Of a stretch of 50,487 bases of DNA, positions 42,688 through 50,487 are shown piece after piece; the stretch's first letter is position 1; each line of letters opens with the position of its first letter. The position numbers were made by a program, and so were the translations under genes. The stretch comes from Microcaldota archaeon (GTDB lineage: Archaea; Micrarchaeota; Micrarchaeia; Micrarchaeales; CABMGC01): NCBI GenBank assembly GCA_027365725.1, contig DAHXMA010000012.1, forward strand, positions 1-50,487. The letters are read 5' to 3'. A model generated the notes under the pieces. The model worked only from the letters and a program-made list of their open reading frames with translations, did no database searches and was not told the DNA's origin.

Positions 42688-43788
42688 TTGCGGTTTTCAG
42701 CATCAATAATAGGGGCAGGTACTGCAGGCCTTATTTCGGCAAGGGAGCTTGCAAAGCGCGGGATAGACGCCGAAGTTTATGACCAGAAGGCAGTCCCGGG
42801 ACTTCCGGTTAGGGCTTCTGGTATAGTGTCGTTCTCTGGCATTGATTCGCTTGGTATAGAATATTCGAGCTGTATGACGAACAGGCTTTATGGCGCCACG
42901 ATACACGCTGGGGGAAGGAGCCTTAGAATACGTTCAAGAAATCCGGTTGCAGCAGTACTTGATAGGCATAAACTCAATGAAAAGTGCATTGACGATGCAC
43001 AGGCCGCAGGCGCAAAGGTAAATTTGGGGCGGAGAGTTGTTGGGGCTGACCTTGATAGGATGGCAAATGGCGGGGTTGTGATTGGCGCTGACGGAGCTCT
43101 GTCAGCAACTGCAAGGCATTTTGGGCTTGGGGAGATTGGGAAAATAACACTGACATACAAGGCAGTATTTAATGTAGACGTGCAGGATCCGGGAATGGTT
43201 GACCTGTTCTTTGACAGGAAAGAATACCCTGGCCTGTTTGCGTGGCTGTGCCCGAATGACAAGGACCTGCTTGAGGTAGGCGTGGGCATAACATCCAAAA
43301 ACACAAATGCCAAGGCGGCATATCGTAAACTGCTCAGGGACAAGCGCGTTGGCGAAATTTTGGGCAATGCAAAGGCAATAGACGAAAACGCGTCAATAAT
43401 TCCGATGAGGCTAAGGGGAAGGATAGTTGACGCCAAAAGAAAGGTGCTGCTTGTGGGGGATGCGGCAGGGCAGGTCAAGGCAGCTACTGGAGGCGGGATT
43501 GTTTATGGGGGAAATGCAGCGCTTATTGCCGCTGACACTATAGCAAAATATTATGAGACAGGATATGGACTTCGTGAATATGAAGCAAGGTACAGGAAGG
43601 CATATGGATTTGACATGCTGCTCCATTCCGCTATAAACAGGCTTTATTCTGCAGTTGGAACTTACCCGATGGGAACTGCCCTGATGATGATGGAAAGACT
43701 TGGTATTGGAGGTTTTCTTTCCGAGTACGGGGACATGGACAGCCCAAGCCTAATCCTCAGGCGGTTTTTCCTTAGGAAGTTCGCCTGA
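42688..43788 (+). CDS. Geranylgeranyl reductase family FAD-dependent oxidoreductase (archaeal lipid biosynthesis)
   Basis: SIIGAGTAGLISARELAKRGIDAEVYDQ; VLLVGDAAGQVKAATGGGIVYGGNAALIAAD; TTG start. Confidence 0.92.
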   Translation: MRFSASIIGAGTAGLISARELAKRGIDAEVYDQKAVPGLPVRASGIVSFSGIDSLGIEYSSCMTNRLYGATIHAGGRSLRIRSRNPVAAVLDRHKLNEKCIDDAQAAGAKVNLGRRVVGADLDRMANGGVVIGADGALSATARHFGLGEIGKITLTYKAVFNVDVQDPGMVDLFFDRKEYPGLFAWLCPNDKDLLEVGVGITSKNTNAKAAYRKLLRDKRVGEILGNAKAIDENASIIPMRLRGRIVDAKRKVLLVGDAAGQVKAATGGGIVYGGNAALIAADTIAKYYETGYGLREYEARYRKAYGFDMLLHSAINRLYSAVGTYPMGTALMMMERLGIGGFLSEYGDMDSPSLILRRFFLRKFA

Positions 43789-44283
43789 CTTTGCCTGGGC
43801 AAGTGCCTTTTTTGCCATTTCCTCCCTGATCTTGAGTTCCTTATTTATGCGCTCTAGGTCCTCTCCCTTTAGCACCTTGGTGAGAATATACCTGGAATAG
43901 TCCATTGATATCTGGGAAAGACTCAGAAGGAGCGTGTTGAGGTGTCCCGCCTTTATGACATAGTCGCCCTGTGGCTTTAGCACTTCTATTGCGACCGGGG
44001 ACAGGTTAAATACGACGTTTATAAGAGCGCCAAGGTCATTGAAGAGCACAGTGACAATGGCGTTTGTTGAGTACGTTCCGTCAATCAGAATTGGGTTGTC
44101 TATGCTGCCAAAGCCATACATCACCCCTGGGGACTTAAGCAGCCTCTCATTTACAAGGTCTGACATTAGCGGCTGCAACTCTTCACTGTCCTTGCTCTGC
44201 ATGTCAAAATACAGTTTGGCAAGTATGCCTCCTTTGCGTATCGCCTTTTCTGTGATCTCATTGACCTCGTTTTTTTGTGGCAT
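43750..44283 (-). CDS. Hypothetical protein (177 aa)
   Basis: ORF MPQKNEVNEITEKAIRKGGILAKLYFDMQSKDSEELQPLMSDLVNERLLKSPGVMYGFGSID..., abuts hisS upstream. Confidence 0.75.
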   Translation of the reverse strand: MPQKNEVNEITEKAIRKGGILAKLYFDMQSKDSEELQPLMSDLVNERLLKSPGVMYGFGSIDNPILIDGTYSTNAIVTVLFNDLGALINVVFNLSPVAIEVLKPQGDYVIKAGHLNTLLLSLSQISMDYSRYILTKVLKGEDLERINKELKIREEMAKKALAQAKSGELPKEKPPED

Positions 44284-45591
44284 TTACTCGCCTTTGATCT
44301 TTGATATTGCGGCCTGGATTTCTAAAAGCTCCTCCTGGCCGGACTGCATGTCGCGCAGATTCACCTTTCCTTGCGCTATCTCGCGGCTTCCTACTATTGC
44401 AACGTATCTTATTCCAAGCGAATTTGCGTAATCAAGCTGCTTTGATACGCCTTTTTCGGACACGCTTAGGTCCGTGTATATGCCTGCATTTCGCATGGCT
44501 TTTGATGCAGATACTGCATAATCAATGCTTTGTTCGCCTATGGGGGCAATGAGCACTTTTGAGTATGTCTTGAGCTTTGAGTAGCTTTCCTGCAGGTCGA
44601 ATATCCTGCTTATGCCAATTGAGAATCCCACTGCCGGCAGGTTCGATTTTGAATACATTCCTATAAGCCCGTCATATCTGCCTCCTGAGGCTATGGAAGG
44701 GAGCCTCTTGCCTTCCTGGCTTATTATAACCTCCCAGACAAAGCCGGTGTAGTAGTCCATTCCCCTTGCAAGGGACAGGTCAACGGCCACCTTGCCGGAC
44801 AGGTCAGCCTTGCCGAGCAGGGAAAGAAGAGATTTCATCTTTTGCGCCTCTTGCTTTGCCGGGTCTATCTCCATCTCCAGCTTCTCAAGCTTCTCGTCGT
44901 TGGTCGCCTTCATGTTCATGAATGATATCATTTCCTGGGCATCATTTTCCTGCATTCCCAGCTGCTTGAGCCCGTCGACCGTTTCGCTTACGCTTGTCTT
45001 GTGCATCTTGTCTATTAACCGTATGGCAGCGATGGTTTTTGGCTCTGGTACGTGGAAATGGCCTACGATTGCATTAAGTATCGGCCTGCTGTTTATTAGC
45101 AGCATGGCGGTGCTTACGCCTATTGAGTCTATGGCATCCATTGTTGCGGATATGCACTCGAAGTCGCTTAACTGCGAGGCGCTGCCGACAATATCGACGT
45201 CTGCCTGTATGAACTCCCTGGAGCGCATGTGCTGCGGTTCGTCCCTGCGCCAGACAGTGCCTATCTGGTATCTCCTGAAAGGCAGCGGTATGTCCTTGTT
45301 CATTGACATATAGCGCGCAAGAGGCACGGTAAAGTCAAAGCGTAGGGCGGATTCCTTGCCCTCTATGAAATACATCTCCTTTGTCTGCTCCTCGCCATAT
45401 GCTTTAGCTGACAGAACCTCTGATTTTTCTATGGAAGGTGTTATTATTGGGGAAAACCCGTGCCTCTTAAACACCTCTTCCACGACTGAGAGCATATTGT
45501 TAAGGCGTATGGCGTCATGCGTGCCAAAATCCCTTGTGCCGCGGGGTATGTCTAGCGGGCTTGTGCCTGTAGCTTTTATGGCCATCGGCAT
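44284..45591 (-). CDS. hisS: Histidyl-tRNA synthetase
   Basis: PRGTRDFGTHDAIRLNNMLSVVEEVFKRHGF; LRFDFTVPLARYMSMN; ARGMDYYTGFVWEV; SGGRYDGLIGMYS. Confidence 0.95.
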   Translation of the reverse strand: MPMAIKATGTSPLDIPRGTRDFGTHDAIRLNNMLSVVEEVFKRHGFSPIITPSIEKSEVLSAKAYGEEQTKEMYFIEGKESALRFDFTVPLARYMSMNKDIPLPFRRYQIGTVWRRDEPQHMRSREFIQADVDIVGSASQLSDFECISATMDAIDSIGVSTAMLLINSRPILNAIVGHFHVPEPKTIAAIRLIDKMHKTSVSETVDGLKQLGMQENDAQEMISFMNMKATNDEKLEKLEMEIDPAKQEAQKMKSLLSLLGKADLSGKVAVDLSLARGMDYYTGFVWEVIISQEGKRLPSIASGGRYDGLIGMYSKSNLPAVGFSIGISRIFDLQESYSKLKTYSKVLIAPIGEQSIDYAVSASKAMRNAGIYTDLSVSEKGVSKQLDYANSLGIRYVAIVGSREIAQGKVNLRDMQSGQEELLEIQAAISKIKGE

Positions 45592-45597
45592 CAGCGC

Positions 45598-45921
45598 TCA
45601 GAGATTCTTATCGAGCCATTTCTTAAAAGAGTCCTTTGGAAGGGCGCCGACAGACATTGCCTTTACCTCCCCGTTCTGAAACAGCAGGACAGTTGGTATG
45701 CTCATTATGTTGTACTTTGCGGCTATCTCGTTGTTTTCGTCGGTATTTAGCTTGCCGAACTTGGCCTTTTTTTCATAGGATTTTGATACTTCGTCTATTA
45801 TTGGAGAAAAGATACGGCAGGGTCCGCACCAAGCCGCCCAGAAGTCCACAACCACAGGCGTACTTGAGCTCAGCACTTCCTTATCGAAATTTTCTTTTGT
45901 TAGTTCCAGCATTTTAACCAC
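45598..45921 (-). CDS. trxA: Thioredoxin
   Basis: VVVDFWAAWCGPCRIFSPIIDEVSKSY; YNIMSIPTVLLFQNGE. Confidence 0.95.
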   Translation of the reverse strand: MVKMLELTKENFDKEVLSSSTPVVVDFWAAWCGPCRIFSPIIDEVSKSYEKKAKFGKLNTDENNEIAAKYNIMSIPTVLLFQNGEVKAMSVGALPKDSFKKWLDKNL

Positions 45922-46978
45922 TAGTATGTGTTTTGTTTTTTAAGGAATATAAACTTTTGGGACTGCCGCGGGCGCCGCGCCGGGGCGCAGGCTCGCCTTT
46001 GCGCAGCTTATTGTAAAGGACAAGCAGGGTTATTGCAGACACTGCAAGGAAGCCGAGCCAGATATGGTATGCCTGGAAGTCGCTTATGGCGAAAACAATT
46101 GCCAGTGAGATGTTTATGAAAGCGAAAAGAGGAGGTATTGCAGGAAGTGCCACCCTGTATCTCTTTAGCAGGTACATGGTGAACACCATTCCGCAAATTG
46201 CACCGATTATCACAAGCACTGCATCGAAGATGCTTAGCAGGCTTATGTAAATGCTCACTGCAAGCATCAGCGGCATCGCAAGGTCGCCGCTGCCCAGCTG
46301 CACCTGCGACACTATTGGGTATATCCTCTGGCGTATAAGGCTGCGCAGCTGTGGGTCCTTGGCGTGTTTGCTTTGGTCCGCTTTCTTGTAGTCAAGTATG
46401 TCGCGTTTTGATAGGTATGCGCCGGGTATTGCCTCTACGTCGGTTGACCCTATCAGGAAAGCCATGTTCCTTGCGGAGATTGCCTGGGCCATTGATATCA
46501 TGTGCTTTGTTACGAACACTGCGATGTAATCATACACGGCTATTAGCATCATTAGGAAATACGCAAGATAGAATCCGTTCAGCCCTATCAATATGCCCAC
46601 TCCGATGCTGGATGTGACTGCAATTAGGTTGCGCAGCTTGGGCCTGAGGTTCTTTGCTATTATGAGGGATATTGTGACAATCGCGGCAATGCCTAAGATA
46701 TAGTATTGGCTTGCCTGCGGGAACGCTGCGCTCAATATGGCGAATATCACAAAGCCTGTCGCAAGCATGACGACCAGGGCCTCCATTGCAGGGAACAGCA
46801 GCCTGCCGCTGTAGAACTTGAAGAAGAGTATCAATGCTGCCGCAACCACTATAATGTATACTGCATAGAATACCGCAGCCTCGAATGAATTTATCCCTGC
46901 GGAGCTGCTTTGGACATAGAACTGAAGGGCAGAGGTGGAATATATGGTTATGAGGAGCCCGGCAAACTGCACTATCAT
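45914..46978 (-). CDS. Presenilin/signal-peptide-peptidase-like intramembrane aspartyl protease (A22-like)
   Basis: MLIAVYDYIAVFVT (YD), QLGSGDLAMPLMLAVS (GxGD), VALPAIPPL (PAL-like), multi-TM. Confidence 0.85.
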   Translation of the reverse strand: MIVQFAGLLITIYSTSALQFYVQSSSAGINSFEAAVFYAVYIIVVAAALILFFKFYSGRLLFPAMEALVVMLATGFVIFAILSAAFPQASQYYILGIAAIVTISLIIAKNLRPKLRNLIAVTSSIGVGILIGLNGFYLAYFLMMLIAVYDYIAVFVTKHMISMAQAISARNMAFLIGSTDVEAIPGAYLSKRDILDYKKADQSKHAKDPQLRSLIRQRIYPIVSQVQLGSGDLAMPLMLAVSIYISLLSIFDAVLVIIGAICGMVFTMYLLKRYRVALPAIPPLFAFINISLAIVFAISDFQAYHIWLGFLAVSAITLLVLYNKLRKGEPAPRRGARGSPKSLYSLKNKTHTSG

Positions 46979-47041
46979 GAACAGTACTATTATGTTTGCA
47001 AGCTGCCTTGCCTCTATGCGCCGCTCCAGAAAAACACCTGC

Positions 47042-49144
47042 TTATTCCTCTTCGTGCTTTACCATCTTATATGTTCCTGCTTTTGGCGAGTAGATGTCAC
47101 CTGTTTTTACAAGCTCGTCCATGTATTTTTCAGCTTCGTTGCGGCTTATTCCCTGCGCTTCGGCCTCGTCAAGTATTTTTGGGTACTGGGCGCCTGCGCC
47201 TTCGGAATCAAGCTTCTTTATTATTGATATTATTGAATTTATCTTGCTCACCTTCTCCTTGGGGAATCCTGTCATTATGCGGTCAATGTCTATCCTGCCG
47301 GAGGTGTCCACTGCCAATGTCTTGAACATGTGCTCGAAAAGGGATATTGCAAGCTCAGAGTCCTTCACATCTATGCTGGGGGAAAGCCTCGACTTTGCGC
47401 TTGCCTCTGCCATCCTCACCAGGCCCTCTATCTGCCTTGGCGTTATCGGGGTTGCGCCGGTCTTTATGCCCATGCGCCTTAGCCCTATGTAATAATCCTC
47501 TATCCTCTTGCTCGATTCGGGGGTCAGCCGGGGTACAACGTTCCTCTTTGCATATGCTATGTATTTCCTTAGTATTTCTGGGCTCACCGGCGGCGCCTGA
47601 ACCTGCATATATTCTGTAATGCCGGAAACCTGGGCGCCTGCGGCCTCATGCTGCGCGAGTATGTGCCTTGCTATTGACTTGTCCTGCTCCTCGTCCATTA
47701 TATCCTGTATTGGGAATATCAAATCGAACCTTGACAGCAGCGCAGGAGATATGTTGAACTGCTCCGCCGGGTATGCGGCCTTGTCGAACCTGCCGAATTT
47801 CGGGTTGGCTGCAGCTAGGACCGAGGTTTTTGCTGAAAACCTTGCGACTATACCGGCTTTTGCTACGCTAATTGTCTGCGACTCGAGGGCTTCGAGTAGG
47901 GAGGATTTGTCATCCTCGCTTATCTTGTCGAATTCGTCTATGCTTACCTCTCCGCCTGATCCTAGGACAAGTGCGCCTGCCTTTAGGGTCCACCCTCCCT
48001 CTGAAAATTCATCCCTTTCTGCTGATGCTGTAAGCCCAGCAGATGTCGTAGATTTTCCGCTAACGTATATGCCTTTTGGCACTATTGCTGTTACGGCCTG
48101 CAGAAGCCTTGTTTTTGCGCTTCCTGGGTCGCCTATGAGAAGTATGTGTATGTCGCTTCTTATCTGGCCTCCGTCAACCAGCTTCTTGTCAGGCGTGCCG
48201 CCGAACAATTGCAGTGCCAGGGCCTGCTTTATCTCATCGTATCCGTAAATTGATGGCGCTATGGACTGGGAAACCTTGTCGAATATATTTGGGTCTTTTG
48301 ACATCTCTATTATTGCCTTCTGCTCTTCAGCGCTTATCTCAATCTCTGCGAATTCTTTCTGCTTCGGCTTCAGTGCCAGCGTGTCAAAATATGGGGTGAA
48401 CAGAACCTTGTCCTCCTTGCCTTTTGACGTTCTCCTTGGCCTTATCCTAAGTATGCCGGTTATGGAGACCCTGTCCCCAGGTATTATCGAATTCACCAGG
48501 TCGTCGTCCAGGACCACTTCGAGGTGCCATGTGGGTGTGCTGCCTCGCAGCCTTTCAAGTGGATCCTGCACTGCAAGTCGCTGCATGTTTATGAACTTTG
48601 ACTCGTTGTTGACCTGCTTAAGCGACCTGCGCTTGCAGTTTTGGCAGATTTCTGGTATTTCGTCGCGCTCAACTTTCACGTCTATCGTGTTTCCGCAAAA
48701 GGTGCACTTGAACTTTGCGGTTCGTACGCGGGGTATTATCTCCGAGCGCTTCACGACAAGCGAATCTAAAGTGAGCATCTTGCTTATGTGCTCTGAGCCC
48801 ACATCTTGTATAAGGGGCATTTGGGATTCTGACCCGAAGAATCTTGCATACACAGGTTCCCTGGCGTCGGCATTAGGGTTGAGCTTTGCTAGGGCGGAAT
48901 GGGCTACTGGCAGCATGGAGTCCGGGTTTTCCCCAAGTTCCCTTGCAAGGTCTATGTCGTATTTCTCCAGGTCCTTTATGTCTATAAGCACACTCCTTTT
49001 CTTTGGATAGCTTATGTACATGTCGTTTATCTGGTCTATGTAGTAGGAATTGAAGAATTCGGCAAACTTGTCCTCAAATGTGCTATACGTAACTGCATCC
49101 ATAACCTCCATATCATCACTGCAAGAAGCAAGACCCTTATACAC
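47042..49144 (-). CDS. mcm: MCM replicative helicase
   Basis: CTFCGN..CQNCKRR zinc motif; ILLIGDPGSAKTRLLQAV Walker A; GEVSIDEFDKISEDDKSSLLEALESQTISVAKAGI; ALLSRFDLIF. Start could be internal (49111 or 49102). Confidence 0.96.
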   Translation of the reverse strand: MYKGLASCSDDMEVMDAVTYSTFEDKFAEFFNSYYIDQINDMYISYPKKRSVLIDIKDLEKYDIDLARELGENPDSMLPVAHSALAKLNPNADAREPVYARFFGSESQMPLIQDVGSEHISKMLTLDSLVVKRSEIIPRVRTAKFKCTFCGNTIDVKVERDEIPEICQNCKRRSLKQVNNESKFINMQRLAVQDPLERLRGSTPTWHLEVVLDDDLVNSIIPGDRVSITGILRIRPRRTSKGKEDKVLFTPYFDTLALKPKQKEFAEIEISAEEQKAIIEMSKDPNIFDKVSQSIAPSIYGYDEIKQALALQLFGGTPDKKLVDGGQIRSDIHILLIGDPGSAKTRLLQAVTAIVPKGIYVSGKSTTSAGLTASAERDEFSEGGWTLKAGALVLGSGGEVSIDEFDKISEDDKSSLLEALESQTISVAKAGIVARFSAKTSVLAAANPKFGRFDKAAYPAEQFNISPALLSRFDLIFPIQDIMDEEQDKSIARHILAQHEAAGAQVSGITEYMQVQAPPVSPEILRKYIAYAKRNVVPRLTPESSKRIEDYYIGLRRMGIKTGATPITPRQIEGLVRMAEASAKSRLSPSIDVKDSELAISLFEHMFKTLAVDTSGRIDIDRIMTGFPKEKVSKINSIISIIKKLDSEGAGAQYPKILDEAEAQGISRNEAEKYMDELVKTGDIYSPKAGTYKMVKHEEE

Positions 49145-49213
49145 TATCTGCGAACAATATAAAAATTATCCTTAAATAATAGAATAGTGGAAGTAAGCTG
49201 ACACGGTGTATTT

Positions 49214-50487
49214 TTGGCAAAATTTTACATAACAACATCAATACCATACGTTAATGCAAGGCCGCATATAGGCCATGCCCTAGAATTTGTGCAGGCTGAT
49301 GCCATTGCCCGGTACAAGAAAATAAATGGCCATGGCGCGTTCCTTACCACCGGCACAGACGAGAACAGCCTCAAGAGCGTGATAAGCGCGCAGAAACTTG
49401 GCATCAGCGCAGAGGAGCTGTGCCGGTCAAATTCGAAGCTGTTCAAGGACATGTCTAGTGCGGTAGGGCTATCGTATGACGCATTTGTAAGGACATCGGT
49501 GGATAAGGAGCATATGAAGACTGTGCAGGAGTTTTGGGCGAAGTGCAGCGAAAGCGGGGACATCTACAAAAAGAAATATGGGGGACTGTACTGCGTTGGC
49601 TGCGAGCTCTTTTACACGGAAGGCGAGCTCATTGGCGGATTGTGCCCGGAGCACCATACAAAACCGGAGTTTGTTGAGGAGGAGAACTATTTTTTCAGGC
49701 TGTCAAAATACGAAAAGAGGGTCATGGATGCAATAGAAGGCAATGCAGTGCAAATACTGCCGCAGGAGAGAAGGGCGGAGGTCATAAACTTCATAAAATC
49801 CGGGCTTGAGGATTTCAGCGTCTCTAGGTCTGTTGAAAGGGCACATGGCTGGGGTCTGCACGTGCCTGGGGACGACACGCAGGTGATTTATGTGTGGTTT
49901 GATGCGCTTGTTAGTTACCTTACCGGCGCAGGGTTTAGCAGGGACAAGGATCTGTTCAGGAGGCTTTGGCCTGCAGACATTCACGTGATAGGGAAGGGGA
50001 TAGTAAGGTTCCATGCAGTTTATTGGATAGCGATGCTTATGTCTGCAGGAGTCGAGCTTCCAAAAAGCATACTTGTGCACGGCTATGTTACAGTAGATGG
50101 GCAGAAGATGAGCAAATCCATAGGCAATGTTGTTGATCCGATTGCAATTTCTGCAAAGTATGGGCAGGACGCAGTTAGATATTACCTGCTAAAGGAAATT
50201 TCAACGTTCCAGGATGGCGATTTCTCCGAAAAGGCTCTAAAGGATGCGCTAAACAACGAGCTTGCCGGAAACCTGGGAAATTTTATAAACAGGACTTTCA
50301 CGTTCATAGGCAGCAGGATGGGGGGCAGCATAAAGGAGCTTGAGATGGATGAGGGAAGGCTTGTGATTGATGAGGCAGGGAAGATCGCCGCGGAGGTGGA
50401 TGGGCTTATGGCACGGTGCCAACTGGGCATGGCCTTGATGAAGATAATGGAGATATCTAACATTGGCAATAGGTATTTGCAGAGCAA
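49214..50487 (+). CDS. metG: Methionyl-tRNA synthetase, 3'-truncated by the window edge; not in the supplied ORF track
   Basis: TTG-initiated frame: (M)AKFYITTSIPYVNARPHIGHALEFVQADAIARYKKINGHGAFLTTGTDENS..., KMSKSIGNVVDP; open to end of window; in-frame TGA at 49199 excludes an earlier start. Confidence 0.95.
   Translation, partial: MAKFYITTSIPYVNARPHIGHALEFVQADAIARYKKINGHGAFLTTGTDENSLKSVISAQKLGISAEELCRSNSKLFKDMSSAVGLSYDAFVRTSVDKEHMKTVQEFWAKCSESGDIYKKKYGGLYCVGCELFYTEGELIGGLCPEHHTKPEFVEEENYFFRLSKYEKRVMDAIEGNAVQILPQERRAEVINFIKSGLEDFSVSRSVERAHGWGLHVPGDDTQVIYVWFDALVSYLTGAGFSRDKDLFRRLWPADIHVIGKGIVRFHAVYWIAMLMSAGVELPKSILVHGYVTVDGQKMSKSIGNVVDPIAISAKYGQDAVRYYLLKEISTFQDGDFSEKALKDALNNELAGNLGNFINRTFTFIGSRMGGSIKELEMDEGRLVIDEAGKIAAEVDGLMARCQLGMALMKIMEISNIGNRYLQS

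Overview
The window is a compact archaeal chromosome segment. Support comes from split RNAP A'/A'' and B'/B'' genes, thermosome, MCM, AglB/STT3, Kae1/Bud32, L14e/L34e/L41e, archaeal AdkA/Cmk and geranylgeranyl reductase. Gene density, tiny or overlapping junctions and surface-protein style suggest a DPANN-like (possibly Micrarchaeota/ARMAN-type) genome; that placement is inference only. Most of the window is housekeeping: CysRS, TrpRS, HisRS, partial MetRS, SAH hydrolase, HtpX/LemA, rpoH-B''-B'-A'-A'', cmk-L34e-DUF106-adkA, thermosome, MCM. The most distinctive items are: (i) a 2707-aa surface protein with four DUF2341-like modules, one apparently inserted inside an Ig-like repeat, placed 9 bp from a tRNA-Gly; (ii) a ribosomal protein L41e microgene missing from the ORF track; (iii) kae1 and bud32 in one reading frame, separated by a single TAG; (iv) an AglB-type oligosaccharyltransferase with an N-terminal membrane plus coiled-coil extension; (v) a membrane-anchored HTH/DUF4382-like putative sensor-regulator; (vi) a presenilin/SPP-like protease; (vii) several promoter-proximal inverted or direct repeats and a possible structured RNA upstream of rpoH. 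No CRISPR array, transposase or rRNA was recognised. All family calls were made by eye from motifs, with no database search.
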